Positions 1 through 9,776 are shown, counted from the first letter of the stretch. The stretch: 64,000 nucleotides of DNA from Albibeggiatoa sp964388965 (GCA_964388965.1 CAYMCP010000003.1:14953-78952); one strand, 5' to 3'. A program made the numbers and translations. The notes: generated from the sequence alone by a model not told the origin.

Positions 1-16
1 ACCGAAAATATTATTA

Positions 17-199
17 ATGATATATAAAGATATAATACAATTATCTATAATCTTATTAAGATGGGTCGTTATCATGGTCATTATTAGTTCTCTCATTTGG
101 TTAATAGCTAGTTTTTACCCTAGTTGTCAGTTGTTAAATCAACATCTAGGGACTAGCTTAAAATGTGAGAAAATTGAAAATGCAAATAAAGTTAAATAG
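17..199 (+). CDS. Possible small membrane peptide, unrecognised
   Basis: A 60-codon frame opens close to the window edge. It encodes one strongly hydrophobic stretch (about residues 7-33, rich in I, L, V and W) and a short polar tail with two cysteines. No ribosome-binding site is clear and no family is recognised. It could be a small single-pass membrane protein, the tail of something beginning upstream, or a chance frame in AT-rich DNA. The next 255 bases, up to the response regulator, hold no gene I can support. Confidence 0.25.
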   Translation: MIYKDIIQLSIILLRWVVIMVIISSLIWLIASFYPSCQLLNQHLGTSLKCEKIENANKVK

Positions 200-454
200 T
201 CATTAGTGATTTCCACAATATAGAAAAAATAGAAAAATAGAAATCGAATACACTTGAAAAATCCCTACATTCCAAAGGTAAGTCACGGTGATCAAACTAT
301 GTTTCACGTCGAAAACAGGTTTTTGTTGTTCATTTTATGCTATTTTCGTGGCAATATGGGTGAGTAAGATTTTTTTGTAACTTAGAACTATTTTGCTTTT
401 AAAACAAGAAATATATACATTACCTCAAATAAGTATGTTGTAAGGATTTTAGGG

Positions 455-1876
455 ATGCCTAAAGAACCACTACCAGAAGAACACGCTACGGGAGAAACCC
501 GATTATTACGCATTTTAATTGTAGATGATGATGAAGTTATTTTAGTCATGTTGTCAGCATGGTTAGCAGAAGCAGGTTATGAGGTGGAAACTTGTAACGC
601 AGGTGAGTCTGCCATGGCAAGATTGCCAGAATTCAGACCACACCTAGTTGTAACCGATTTGCGTATGGAAGATATGGATGGTATTGCTCTACTAAAAGAA
701 GTGCAAAACTTTAATTCTGTATTGCCCGTTATCATGTTGAGTGGAACGGCTGATATTTCTGACGCGGTGCGTGCAACTCATCAAGGTATTTTTGAGTTTT
801 TAACTAAACCGATTGAAAATCCAGAAAAATTATTAGAATGCGTCAAATCTGCTCTAAATTACGTCGGTCTAGCTGACGCTGATGAAGATAGTTTCGCGCC
901 TGAAATTATTCACCGCTCTTCAATTATGGCAAATTTATTAAAACAGGCGAAAAAAGTTGCGAAAGCAAGAAGCAGTGTTTTCATTGGCGGAGAAACGGGT
1001 ACGGGTAAAGAATTACTAGCACGCGCAATTCACCGAGCAAGTCCGCGTGCTGATGAAATGTTTTTAGCGGTCAATTGTGGTGCATTGTCAGAGCAATTAT
1101 TAGAATCAGAATTATTTGGGCATGAAAAAGGGGCGTTTACAGGGGCTGTGCGCAAAAATTTAGGATTATTTCAGGCAGCGAATGGTGGCACGTTATTTTT
1201 AGACGAAGTGGGCGACATGCCTGCCAGTTTACAAGTTAAATTGTTGCGCGTTCTACAGGAAGGACAAGTTAAACCCGTTGGTGCAATCAATAGTGTACCG
1301 GTTGATGTACGGATTATTTCTGCAACGCATCGTGACTTGGAAATGGAAGTAAAACGCGGTGAATTTCGTGAAGATTTATTTTATCGCTTAAACGTGATTC
1401 CGCTGTACATGCCATCGCTCAAAGAACGTGGTGAAGATATTCCACTACTGTTAGATTATTTCTTAGGCATCCATGCAGAAGAAGGCGGTGAAACGATGCG
1501 CTTCTCGCCTGAAGCATTAGACTATTTGGCATCACTACCTTGGCCTGGCAATGTACGTCAATTACAAAACGTAGTTGAACAATGTAGCGTCCTGTCACCG
1601 TCGCCGATTATTTCACTCTCATTAATTAAACAAGCATTGCGCGAATCAGAAAATAAGTTTCAAACCCTCGCACAAGCACGTAAAGAATTTGATCGAAATT
1701 ATTTATTGCGTGTCATGAACATGGTTGCAGGTAATGAGGAAAAAGCGGCAGCAGTAGCGGGTTGTGAATTGGCGGAACTAAAAAGCCTATTAAAAACACA
1801 CAATATTAACCCGATGCGTTTCCGTAAAGTAGTAGAAGAGGATGCCGTTGAGGAAAGCAGCATCCACTTAGTTTAA
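455..1876 (+). CDS. glrR: NtrC-family sigma-54-dependent response regulator, GlrR-like
   Basis: This two-component regulator activates sigma-54 promoters after phosphorylation. An N-terminal receiver (about residues 17-130) has the acidic cluster D24-D26, phospho-acceptor D68 (VVTDLRM) and K118. The AAA+ domain follows, with Walker A GETGTGKE (179-186), the sigma-54 contact loop GAFTGA (226-231) and Walker B GTLFLDE. The C-terminal region (about 395-473) is a weak Fis-type helix-turn-helix. The ATHQGIFEFLTKP segment and overall layout resemble enterobacterial GlrR (YfhA). No cognate kinase gene lies beside it, so the partner is unknown. Its stop codon overlaps the convergent rpsT stop by 3 bases. 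The family is certain; the GlrR orthology is probable. Confidence 0.88.
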   Translation: MPKEPLPEEHATGETRLLRILIVDDDEVILVMLSAWLAEAGYEVETCNAGESAMARLPEFRPHLVVTDLRMEDMDGIALLKEVQNFNSVLPVIMLSGTADISDAVRATHQGIFEFLTKPIENPEKLLECVKSALNYVGLADADEDSFAPEIIHRSSIMANLLKQAKKVAKARSSVFIGGETGTGKELLARAIHRASPRADEMFLAVNCGALSEQLLESELFGHEKGAFTGAVRKNLGLFQAANGGTLFLDEVGDMPASLQVKLLRVLQEGQVKPVGAINSVPVDVRIISATHRDLEMEVKRGEFREDLFYRLNVIPLYMPSLKERGEDIPLLLDYFLGIHAEEGGETMRFSPEALDYLASLPWPGNVRQLQNVVEQCSVLSPSPIISLSLIKQALRESENKFQTLAQARKEFDRNYLLRVMNMVAGNEEKAAAVAGCELAELKSLLKTHNINPMRFRKVVEEDAVEESSIHLV

Positions 1877-2142
1877 GCAATTGCTATTTTTTTGATATGC
1901 GCATTAAGACGACTTTTATGTCTTGCAGCTTTGTTTTTATGAATTAATCCTTTGCTAGCCATACGATCAATGACGGGTACTGCTTTTTGATATGCTGTTT
2001 TAGCCGCTTCTAAATCATTCGATGTAATCGCGTTTACTGTTGCTTTAATATGAGTACGCATCATTGAACGCATACTTGCATTGTGTTTACGGTGTTTTTC
2101 TGCTTGACGTGCACGTTTTGCAGCTTGACGAGAATTAGCCAA
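1873..2142 (-). CDS. rpsT: 30S ribosomal protein S20
   Basis: S20 is a primary 16S rRNA-binding protein of the small subunit. The product starts MANSRQAAKRARQ and is a basic, Arg/Lys/His-rich helical protein of 89 residues, normal for the family. I chose a TTG start at 2142: AAGGAG lies 8 bases upstream, whereas the GTG two codons earlier is only 3 bases from it. The protein beginning MANS is the family's usual N-terminus, and Escherichia coli rpsT also uses UUG, which is linked to autogenous control. The gene is monocistronic and convergent with the response regulator. Confidence 0.97.
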   Translation of the reverse strand: MANSRQAAKRARQAEKHRKHNASMRSMMRTHIKATVNAITSNDLEAAKTAYQKAVPVIDRMASKGLIHKNKAARHKSRLNAHIKKIAIA

Positions 2143-2179
2143 AGTCACTTACTCCTTAATTAATCAATGAAAACTTGCG

Positions 2180-2208
2180 ATTATCTAATGAACGTACTAA
2201 GTTAGCAA
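2180..2208 (-). promoter_or_regulatory. Sigma-70-type promoter of rpsT
   Basis: Read on the minus strand there is a -35 box TTGCTA (2203-2208), a 17-base spacer and a -10 box GATAAT (2180-2185). The spacing to the TTG start leaves a short leader containing AAGGAG. Confidence 0.6.
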
Positions 2209-2240
2209 GTATTTTTTATAATCGTCACAAGGAAAAACCT

Positions 2241-2285
2241 CATTCTACGCGGTGTGTAGAATGAGCCACTGACGCACCAGCGTCA
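2241..2285. repeat. Double hairpin, member of a dispersed GACGC-GCGTC palindrome family
   Basis: Two adjacent stem-loops lie between rpsT and the M23 peptidase gene. One is CATTCTAC/GTAGAATG with a 7-base loop (2241-2263). The other is TGACGC-acca-GCGTCA (2270-2285). The same combination, GTAGAATGAGCC followed by TGACGCAC, recurs at 11222-11250. It is GC-rich against AT-rich surroundings and lies just past the 3' end of the next minus-strand gene. It may act as a REP-like element or a terminator; no long T-run follows. Confidence 0.65.
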
Positions 2286-2298
2286 TGTCATGAGAATC

Positions 2299-3846
2299 TC
2301 ACTTAACACCAGCCGCTTTGGCTAAAGTAGAAGTGCGTTGAATACCTAATGCCTCACGAGTTTGCACTGATGCTTGAACTAGCTGCTCACGTAAGGTTTT
2401 TGTTGTTTCTAAAAAATATTGTTTACGTTGTATTTCTTGTTTTTTTAATTCCGCGAGTTGTTTTTCATAAGCTTCATTTGGAATTTGTAAAGTTAATGGA
2501 TTTTGTGGTTGATTCTCTAAACGCACTTCGTAATGTAAATGTGGACCTGTTGCGCTACCAGATTGACCGATATAGCCAATTACCGTACCTTGTTTTATGC
2601 TTTGTCCTACCTTAATGTCAGCAAAACTAGATAGATGTGCGTACAACGAGCTATATTGCTCATCATGTTGCAGTATGATCGTGTGCCCATAACCTCGCTT
2701 CCAACCTTTAAATGTCACGGTTGAAGAACTGGCTGCTAAAATTTCTGTTCCAGTTGGTGCCGCGTAATCCACCCCGCTATGAAAACGATATTTACCCGAA
2801 ATGGGATGAAGACGCATACCATAATTAGATGAAATTCGCGCATTTTTTACTGGAATCATTAAAGGATTTAATTTTTTAACACTGCGTTTTGCTTGGGCAA
2901 ACAAAGGCGTACCATCAGGATAATAATACGTGGTACTATTTTCCTCATTCGTGTGACGAATTGCTTGATGTATTTGATTATCATTAAACACTTCGACCGC
3001 TAAAATATCACCAAATTGAAATTCATCGCCATGATAGTGTTTTTCATACACAACAGTAAAAAAATCATTCTTTTGGAATAAGTGAAAATCCTCATCCCAA
3101 CGAAAAATTTCCATTAAATTTGATAGTAAACTATCTGGTAATCCTGCTCTATAACCCGCTTCAAATAAGGAACTTGTCACCTGTCCATAAGCTGTTTCTA
3201 CTTTGGTTTGCACTTCCGCTTCAATGATTTCAGCTTTAAAACCATCTTCAATTTGGTAAACATGGAACTCAGATGCAAAGCCTAAATCAAGTATAAATTG
3301 TTCGACGTTACCTTGCTCATCGCGTTTGACGCGAATTTTTTGTTTAGGACGTAGTTGGTGTAATTTTTTCGCTAATTTTTTATCTGCATTAGCAATTTGA
3401 TATAAATGAGATTTGTTTAATTCATAACGGCTAAAAATAGCTGATAGCGTATCTCCTTCTTGTACTTCCATTTCGATCCAAGGCGAAAATTTTGCCTTTT
3501 CCTCTATCTTTTCAACAACGACACCCTTAGTGACAGGTTGCACTGATTTAGGAATAATCGTATCAATTTCAGCTAAAGCCTTGTCGAGCTGCAATGGGTC
3601 TGGCGCAATTTTTTCGATAATATCGTGACTGGCTTGAATATTATCTACTACCAAAGCATTAGAGTTGGTTAGCCACCAAGCAAAAGGTAGCACAGCAACA
3701 GTTGATAGCGCAGAAACAATACGCACTGCTGAAACTTTGGTAGGTTTAGTAAGACCATATTCAATGGAATAATGATAACCCTTCAATTTAGGTGGCAAAA
3801 CAATTCGCTTACCCAAGAAGCGTTCACGCATAGTTGTTGTTTTCAT
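2299..3846 (-). CDS. LysM/M23 murein endopeptidase, MepM-like
   Basis: This is a probable periplasmic, membrane-anchored D,D-endopeptidase that cuts peptidoglycan cross-links. Residues 1-40 are a basic cytoplasmic tail, followed by a transmembrane anchor (about 41-60, ending FAWWLT), a LysM domain (about 127-173), a beta-rich OapA-like region, and the M23 domain (about 330-460). Zinc ligands are visible as H356xxxD360 and H436-L-H438, with H404 nearby, so the enzyme should be active. It is 515 residues, in the range of MepM (YebA). The N-terminal half is clearly related to the NlpC/P60 protein at 5077-6504. The C-terminal 50 residues form a charged coiled-coil-like tail. Confidence 0.9.
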   Translation of the reverse strand: MKTTTMRERFLGKRIVLPPKLKGYHYSIEYGLTKPTKVSAVRIVSALSTVAVLPFAWWLTNSNALVVDNIQASHDIIEKIAPDPLQLDKALAEIDTIIPKSVQPVTKGVVVEKIEEKAKFSPWIEMEVQEGDTLSAIFSRYELNKSHLYQIANADKKLAKKLHQLRPKQKIRVKRDEQGNVEQFILDLGFASEFHVYQIEDGFKAEIIEAEVQTKVETAYGQVTSSLFEAGYRAGLPDSLLSNLMEIFRWDEDFHLFQKNDFFTVVYEKHYHGDEFQFGDILAVEVFNDNQIHQAIRHTNEENSTTYYYPDGTPLFAQAKRSVKKLNPLMIPVKNARISSNYGMRLHPISGKYRFHSGVDYAAPTGTEILAASSSTVTFKGWKRGYGHTIILQHDEQYSSLYAHLSSFADIKVGQSIKQGTVIGYIGQSGSATGPHLHYEVRLENQPQNPLTLQIPNEAYEKQLAELKKQEIQRKQYFLETTKTLREQLVQASVQTREALGIQRTSTLAKAAGVK

Positions 3847-3875
3847 AATTATTGTCGCATCGTATTTGTTGACAG

Positions 3876-4904
3876 TTATCGAGCGGTTAATAGCCCATTA
3901 TTGTCAATAGTTACAGTTGACTCAGGAAAATCTGTTTTAGTCAGTTGACGCAATAATTGAATGGCTTGCTTATTGTTGTCTATTTTTACCACACCTTTTT
4001 CTACCTGTTTAGCGGGTGTGATTTTGGCGTTAATGAATTCACCTATTTCATTTACATTAACTTTAATAATAGGCGCAACGCCATTCACCCCTCGCAAATT
4101 AAAACGTCCATAAGTGCAGAAATTACCTAAGCTATAAGCAATAAACCTTTGTTTATATACTTCAACAGCGCGTGTGACATGAGGTCCATGACCAAATACC
4201 ACATCTGCGCCAGCATCAATCACAGCATGAGCAAATTCATACACATTACCGCGATTTTCTCCATAGAAATACTCTGTTTTACGTGTAACATGTTGATGCT
4301 TAGCACCTTCAGCACCACCATGAAATGAAACAATCACAATATCAGTTTGTTTAGCCAATTGTGAGATAATTTTTTTAGCGGTTGGAATATCTTTAATACT
4401 TTGTGTGCCGATATTCGGCGCGAAAGCAGCAAAGCCGTAACGTACACCGTTTTTAGTAAAAATCGTAGTAGGTTTTGTACTTAAACCTGCATAATTTAGC
4501 CCTAGCTCTTTAAGGACGCTTTGCGTATTTTTCAAGCCTGCATCACCAAAATCACGCACATGATTATTTGCAATACTCATCACATCAAAACCCGCGTCTA
4601 CCAAGTTACTTGCTAATTTTTCTGGCATTCGGAAAGCGTAACACTTAGTACTAGATTTGCAATTTTTAATTGTCGCCCCACTGTCTAAGATTGTGCCCTC
4701 TAAATTACCGAAAGTCACATCAGCATTTTGCAAAATAGAGTAAACCGATTTCATCAAATCTTTACCGTCGTTGGCAGGTAGGTACGCAGAAGAAGGGAAA
4801 TTACTACCCAACATAATATCCCCCACGCCGATAATACTAATTTCCTTTGCTATCACTTGCGTGGTAAATAGTAAATTAAATAATAAAATAATTAATAACT
4901 TCAT
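3876..4904 (-). CDS. CapA-family (PGA_cap) metallophosphatase-like secreted protein
   Basis: A signal peptide (residues 1-19, hydrophobic, ending VIAKE) precedes a CapA/PgsA fold related to calcineurin-type phosphoesterases. Family motifs are visible in order: GVGDIMLG near residue 26, FGNLEG, SIANNH, VSFHGG and FGHGPH. CapA proteins take part in poly-gamma-glutamate capsule formation in Bacillus. In Gram-negatives without other capsule genes the role is unknown, and no capB/capC partners are present here. Its place between two peptidoglycan hydrolases on the same strand suggests an envelope function. Length (342 residues) is normal. Confidence 0.85.
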   Translation of the reverse strand: MKLLIILLFNLLFTTQVIAKEISIIGVGDIMLGSNFPSSAYLPANDGKDLMKSVYSILQNADVTFGNLEGTILDSGATIKNCKSSTKCYAFRMPEKLASNLVDAGFDVMSIANNHVRDFGDAGLKNTQSVLKELGLNYAGLSTKPTTIFTKNGVRYGFAAFAPNIGTQSIKDIPTAKKIISQLAKQTDIVIVSFHGGAEGAKHQHVTRKTEYFYGENRGNVYEFAHAVIDAGADVVFGHGPHVTRAVEVYKQRFIAYSLGNFCTYGRFNLRGVNGVAPIIKVNVNEIGEFINAKITPAKQVEKGVVKIDNNKQAIQLLRQLTKTDFPESTVTIDNNGLLTAR

Positions 4905-5076
4905 TTATCAACCTTATTATTGGATCGTTGTTTTAGTCCATCCATTTCTAAACCGCAAATGGAGCGATAAACCTAGGTCTACCACTCCATTCTACCGACT
5001 AATCATGACATACTTATGTAGAAAATAGGTTCAGATTGTGGCAAAGTGCCATATTTCTGCCCGATTTAGTCAACTA

Positions 5077-6504
5077 CTATAAGCGTCCACCGCGCACAAA
5101 ATGCTTACGGTAATAGCTATTATTTAAACTGGTAATTGTCACATCTTTCGCGCCTTTAGCTCTAGCGTGGATAAATTTATCATCTCCAATGTAAATACCC
5201 ACATGTCCAATTCGCTTACGATTATTTCTACTGTGGAAAAATACTAAATCACCCGGTTGTAATTCATCTCTACTGATCGGCTTTGTATGCTGATATTGCT
5301 GATGTGCCGTGCGCGGTAAATGACTAATACCTACTTTCTTAGAATTATAGATGACAAAACCACTACAGTCGAAACCACTAGGTGACACACCGCCGTAACG
5401 ATATGGATAACCAAGATATTTTTTTGCACTTTCGATCATTTCACTCAATTCTGGCATAGCTGCTTTTTGGTAGGAATAAACTTGCGGTGTTCGCGCTTTA
5501 TCTAAATTAGTATCTTTCTGCACTTGGGCAGTAGTAGGAGTATGTTCACGTTGTGGAGTAGGAGCAGACTTTTTGCGTTGTTCAACCTGCTTAACCTGTT
5601 GCTGACGCTGTGCAACTTGTTGACGCGGAGGCTCGTAATCAAGTGCTACACGTGTCCCATTTTGCTCAATTTCACCTTGAAAACTATTAGCTTTTTTAGT
5701 GAAATGCAATGTTTTTTTACTGTCAATAACTAAACTCAAGCTTTCAACGTGATTATTATCGGCGCGGGTTACAATCAATTTTTGATTAATGCGCAAATTT
5801 TGTAATTGACTACGAGATTTACGATGTAATCTTAAAATACGTTCTAAATCACCCAAACTGAGCTGATAGTGACGGAAAATTTTATATAATGTGTCACCAG
5901 ATTTAATTTTTAACGCTAAGCGGTTAGATTCAAAATTAGGCGTTTGTTGTGACTTGATTTCAACTGGTATATTTGCTAGTACAGCGTCTGCCTCAACCAT
6001 ACTGTGTTGTGCTAGAGAAACTAACACTGGCTCATCATCTTGTAAAATTTCCCCATCAAAGCCAAAATCATTTCTATAAATTTGTAACTCTCGGTCTTCA
6101 CCCAAGTGCAAAATCAAGTCAACCACATTGCCGTCATTATCATGTAGAATAAAAACTTTTTGATTAAGTTGCAATTGCGATAATTGCGGTTTAAATTGTT
6201 TTAATTGTAAAATCTTGTATAAATCTGCTGTTTTCAGATGATGTCGTTCAAAAATATGAGTTAAGGTATCACCGGATTTAACTGTCTCATCAATTTCTTG
6301 ATAGAGGTCTTGTTCTAGTATTTCTTGAGATTGTTCAATTTCGGAAATTGGATTGCTTGCGGGTGAGCTGGAGAGAGGGAAATTAGGCGCAAATGCCGCG
6401 CTACTCGTCAGCCACCAAGCAAAAGATGCAACACCTAGTGAAGTCAAAGCAATTAAGCTTGAGCGAAATTTGGTAATTTTCATATTGTGGATTTGATCTT
6501 TCAT
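5077..6504 (-). CDS. Double LysM, NlpC/P60 cysteine peptidase
   Basis: A predicted cell-wall gamma-D-glutamyl-diamino acid endopeptidase. It has an N-terminal anchor or signal (about residues 12-38, containing FAWWLT), LysM 1 (about 76-121), LysM 2 (about 199-246), a Gln/Pro-rich linker (about 293-345) and an NlpC/P60 domain (about 350-475). The catalytic Cys380 (FDCSGF), His434 (IGHVGIY) and third polar residue His446 are present. The start could be residue 1 or the Met at 8. It is transcribed in the same direction as the CapA-like gene and the M23 gene, although the 170-base gap to the former may hold a separate promoter. Confidence 0.9.
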   Translation of the reverse strand: MKDQIHNMKITKFRSSLIALTSLGVASFAWWLTSSAAFAPNFPLSSSPASNPISEIEQSQEILEQDLYQEIDETVKSGDTLTHIFERHHLKTADLYKILQLKQFKPQLSQLQLNQKVFILHDNDGNVVDLILHLGEDRELQIYRNDFGFDGEILQDDEPVLVSLAQHSMVEADAVLANIPVEIKSQQTPNFESNRLALKIKSGDTLYKIFRHYQLSLGDLERILRLHRKSRSQLQNLRINQKLIVTRADNNHVESLSLVIDSKKTLHFTKKANSFQGEIEQNGTRVALDYEPPRQQVAQRQQQVKQVEQRKKSAPTPQREHTPTTAQVQKDTNLDKARTPQVYSYQKAAMPELSEMIESAKKYLGYPYRYGGVSPSGFDCSGFVIYNSKKVGISHLPRTAHQQYQHTKPISRDELQPGDLVFFHSRNNRKRIGHVGIYIGDDKFIHARAKGAKDVTITSLNNSYYRKHFVRGGRL

Positions 6505-6769
6505 AAACTTTAACTCAAGTACATCACGCGATGATTCAATACTTTAAATATGAGCTTAAACCTTTGATGAGCTTAAAGTTATACCTTTAAAATTGCGTAT
6601 AACTCATTGTCTGTATTATTATTTGTCATAAGATATACTATACATTGAATACGGTAAATAGTCAATAAGTTATACACTTATGTTAAGCTATTTTAAAGCG
6701 GCTACATTCAATCATAAATTCAGCCGTTTGTCACTTATTTTTACCCTTTTACACAACACTGAGGTTTAT

Positions 6770-7969
6770 ATGAGTTCAGTCACGGATGCACTGCAACAAA
6801 TAAAATTGGGCGTTCACGAACTATTGATTGAGGATGAATTACGCAAAAAATTAGCAACGGGTCGTCCATTGCGTATCAAAGCAGGTTTTGACCCTACCGC
6901 ACCAGATTTGCATTTAGGACATACTGTTTTATTAAATAAAATGCGTCATTTTCAACAACTTGGTCACGAAGTAACATTTTTAATTGGAGATTTCACCGGC
7001 ATGATTGGTGATCCCACAGGAAAAAATGAAACCCGTCCACCATTGACTAAGGAACAGGTCAAAGAAAATGCCAAAAGTTATCAGGAGCAGATTTTTAAAA
7101 TTTTAGACCCTGAAAAAACAGTAATTCGGTTTAATTCTGAATGGATGGGAAAAATGACTGCAGGCGACATGATTCAACTTGCCGCAAAACACACAGTAGC
7201 ACGAATGCTAGAGCGTGACGATTTTCATAAACGTTATACGGGTGGCTTGCCGATTGCGATTCATGAATTTTTATATCCACTGGTACAAGGTTATGATTCT
7301 GTTGCATTAAAATCGGATGTTGAATTGGGTGGGACAGATCAGAAATTTAATTTACTAGTAGGTCGTGAATTACAAAAGCAAGCAGGTTTAGAGCCACAGG
7401 TTGTACTGATGATGCCGATTTTAGAAGGTTTAGACGGTGTGCAAAAAATGTCCAAATCTCTAAATAATTACATTGGTATTTATGAATCAGCATTTGATAT
7501 TTTCAGTAAATTGATGTCTATTTCTGATGAATTAATGTGGCGTTATATTGAGCTATTGAGTTTTAAATCAGTGACAGAAATTCAACACTGGAAAACGGAT
7601 GTTGAAAATGGCAAAAATCCACGCGATGTAAAAGTTGAGTTTGCACAGGAAATTGTTGCACGTTTCCACAGCCAAGTTGCCGCCGAACACGCTTATGCTG
7701 ACTTTATTGCTCGTTTTAAACAAAATGAAATCCCTGACAATATTCCAGAATACAGCTTCAACCTTGAAGCAAATGCGCTGGGTATTGGGCAATTATTGAA
7801 AGATGCAAACTTGGTGAGTAGTACATCGGAGGCATTCCGTATGATTAAACAAGGTGCAGTGAAAATTGATGGCGAAAAAGTGTGCGATAAAAGTTTGCAA
7901 TTACAAGCAGGTACAGAGCATGTATATCAAGTTGGTAAACGGAAATTCGCTAAAGTGAAATTGACATAA
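6770..7969 (+). CDS. tyrS: Tyrosyl-tRNA synthetase
   Basis: Class I aminoacyl-tRNA synthetase that charges tRNA-Tyr. The class signature appears as HLGH (residues 48-51) and KMSKS (near 235), and a C-terminal S4 RNA-binding domain (about 335-399) is complete. I start at the ATG at 6770, preceded by GAGG, giving 399 residues beginning MSSVTDALQQ. The in-frame ATG at 6680 would add 30 residues unlike the family. The roughly 400-residue form corresponds to the TyrZ-like subgroup common in gammaproteobacteria such as Pseudomonas. Confidence 0.96.
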   Translation: MSSVTDALQQIKLGVHELLIEDELRKKLATGRPLRIKAGFDPTAPDLHLGHTVLLNKMRHFQQLGHEVTFLIGDFTGMIGDPTGKNETRPPLTKEQVKENAKSYQEQIFKILDPEKTVIRFNSEWMGKMTAGDMIQLAAKHTVARMLERDDFHKRYTGGLPIAIHEFLYPLVQGYDSVALKSDVELGGTDQKFNLLVGRELQKQAGLEPQVVLMMPILEGLDGVQKMSKSLNNYIGIYESAFDIFSKLMSISDELMWRYIELLSFKSVTEIQHWKTDVENGKNPRDVKVEFAQEIVARFHSQVAAEHAYADFIARFKQNEIPDNIPEYSFNLEANALGIGQLLKDANLVSSTSEAFRMIKQGAVKIDGEKVCDKSLQLQAGTEHVYQVGKRKFAKVKLT

Positions 7970-8359
7970 TTCCATCACTATAAATCTATATCGCCAGCGT
8001 TTCCACGATATATCTTTAAAAGTGATTATCTCGAAATGATTGGTTATTTCAAACATGCCGCGTATCGTTAGTAACTATTTGATATTTAAGTATAAAATAA
8101 AGTTTGGATAGGTATTAAATTTTGATATAAATATTTTGCATCAAACATTTGCTTATTACGAGCGCGGCATATTGGCTTAGAAATGACTTGATTTCATTTT
8201 TCATACTGTTTATAAAGATGTTTCGATTGAAGTATTACACTTCAAAAAATAGTTTTATTTTTACGCAAACTCACCCTTTAAAGCTTGACAGCTTTGTGTA
8301 AATAGCTTATATCCAACAATAATTTTTTTTGATGTTAGTGCGAAAGCACGGAGAACAAT
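7970..8359 (+). other. Intergenic region tyrS-ctpA
   Basis: There is no coding frame I can support here. It contains a stem TTGAAGT/ACTTCAA with a 5-base loop near 8225-8245 followed by A/T-rich sequence, an 8-base inverted pair ATGCCGCG/CGCGGCAT about 100 bases apart (near 8055 and 8163), and the ctpA promoter at its right end. Confidence 0.5.
8285..8313 (+). promoter_or_regulatory. Sigma-70-type promoter of ctpA
   Basis: A consensus -35 box TTGACA (8285-8290), a 17-base spacer and a -10 box TATATC (8308-8313) lie 46 bases before the ATG. The -35 box sits inside a small palindrome AAAGCT-tgac-AGCTTT, which might be an operator. Confidence 0.65.
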
Positions 8360-9676
8360 ATGTCTGCATTATTACGTCATGTTCCAGGTTTACTTATCGG
8401 TGCGATGCTAGGAACACTGATTGCCATTGGCGGGAGTGTCTTAGCCAATCGTGAACAAGTTAATGATATTCATCAAATTATTCCCTTTAAAGAGTTACGT
8501 GCATTTACTGAGGTTTTTCATCGTATCAAGTCGAATTACGTGGAGGAAGTTGAAGATAGTGTACTACTTGAAAATGCTATCAAGGGTATGTTGTCGGGTT
8601 TAGACCCACATTCAAATTATCTTGACTCCGACGCATTTATGGAATTACAAACTAGCACCACAGGTGAGTTTGGTGGCTTAGGGATTGAGGTTGGAATGGA
8701 AGATGGTTTTGTTAAAGTGATTGCGCCAATTGACGATACACCGGCGCAACGTGCGGGTGTGAAAGCGGGAGATATGATTATTCGCTTAGACGATACGCCC
8801 GTAAAAGGTATGACTTTAATGGATGCAGTAAAAGTAATGCGTGGTAAGCCCGGTACTAAAATCCAATTAACTGTTGTCCGCGAAACAGAGGATAGACCAC
8901 TTAAAATAATCATTGTCCGCGATATTATTCAAGTAAAAAGCGTTAAAAGTCGCACATTAGATAAAGGCTATGGTTATGTTCGAGTCAGCCATTTCCAAGC
9001 GCATACAGGAGACGATTTGGAGAAAGCTATAGATTCGTTGAAGGGAGAAAATAAAGGTAAGTTGTCTGGTTTAGTGTTAGATTTACGCAACAATCCCGGT
9101 GGTGTGTTAAGTGCTGCCGTAGAAGTATCCGATGCGTTTTTAGAAAAAGGCTTGATCGTATATACCGAAGGACGAGTTGAAGACTCTTCATTCACATTTA
9201 ATGCAAAAATGGGCGATTTAATTGGTGGTGCGCCAATTGTTGTACTGGTTAATGGAGGCTCTGCTTCTGCGTCAGAAATCGTTGCAGGTGCATTACAAGA
9301 CCACAAACGTGCGGTGATTATGGGAAATAAAACTTTCGGTAAAGGCTCGGTGCAAACGATTCTACCAATGAATAATAATTCTGCACTCAAGCTGACAACA
9401 GCACGTTATTACACGCCAACCGGTCGTTCAATTCAAGCAGAAGGTATCAGTCCAGACATTGAGTTAAGCCATATTGAAATTGCAAAAGTACGACAAGATG
9501 AAGAAGAAAATTTAAAAGAAGCTGATTTAATCGGTCATTTGACGAATGGTAAGACGGAAGAAGCCATTGATGCCAAAAAGCAAGCGGCGGCTGACCTCGC
9601 TGCTGAAGATTATGCTTTGCACGAAGCACTTAATTTATTAAAAGGGTTGAATATTATTGAAGGTCGCCGTTCATAA
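8360..9676 (+). CDS. S41 family carboxy-terminal processing protease, CtpA-like
   Basis: A periplasmic serine protease that trims the C-termini of envelope proteins and often controls peptidoglycan hydrolases. It has an N-terminal signal anchor (about residues 7-28), a PDZ domain (about 100-185) and an S41 catalytic core. The Ser/Lys dyad is visible as SASASE (probably S303) and FGKGSVQ (K328). The start ATG is preceded by GGAGAA. After the core lies a charged Glu/Lys/Ala-rich tail. At 438 residues it matches CtpA of other gammaproteobacteria. The wall hydrolases at 2.3-6.5 kb and 10.4 kb could be substrates, which is inference. Confidence 0.93.
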   Translation: MSALLRHVPGLLIGAMLGTLIAIGGSVLANREQVNDIHQIIPFKELRAFTEVFHRIKSNYVEEVEDSVLLENAIKGMLSGLDPHSNYLDSDAFMELQTSTTGEFGGLGIEVGMEDGFVKVIAPIDDTPAQRAGVKAGDMIIRLDDTPVKGMTLMDAVKVMRGKPGTKIQLTVVRETEDRPLKIIIVRDIIQVKSVKSRTLDKGYGYVRVSHFQAHTGDDLEKAIDSLKGENKGKLSGLVLDLRNNPGGVLSAAVEVSDAFLEKGLIVYTEGRVEDSSFTFNAKMGDLIGGAPIVVLVNGGSASASEIVAGALQDHKRAVIMGNKTFGKGSVQTILPMNNNSALKLTTARYYTPTGRSIQAEGISPDIELSHIEIAKVRQDEEENLKEADLIGHLTNGKTEEAIDAKKQAAADLAAEDYALHEALNLLKGLNIIEGRRS

Positions 9677-9776
9677 TCAGATAGTTCTGAAAATATCGGT
9701 ATGAGTCGGTATAGACTGATGCTGATAAAATAGGAATTATTTGATTTTTCTATTTATTCTTAGGAGAGTTTAGTGT

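Noticed and set aside
8974..9390. 138-codon minus-strand frame within ctpA
   Set aside because: Antisense shadow of a conserved protease gene.
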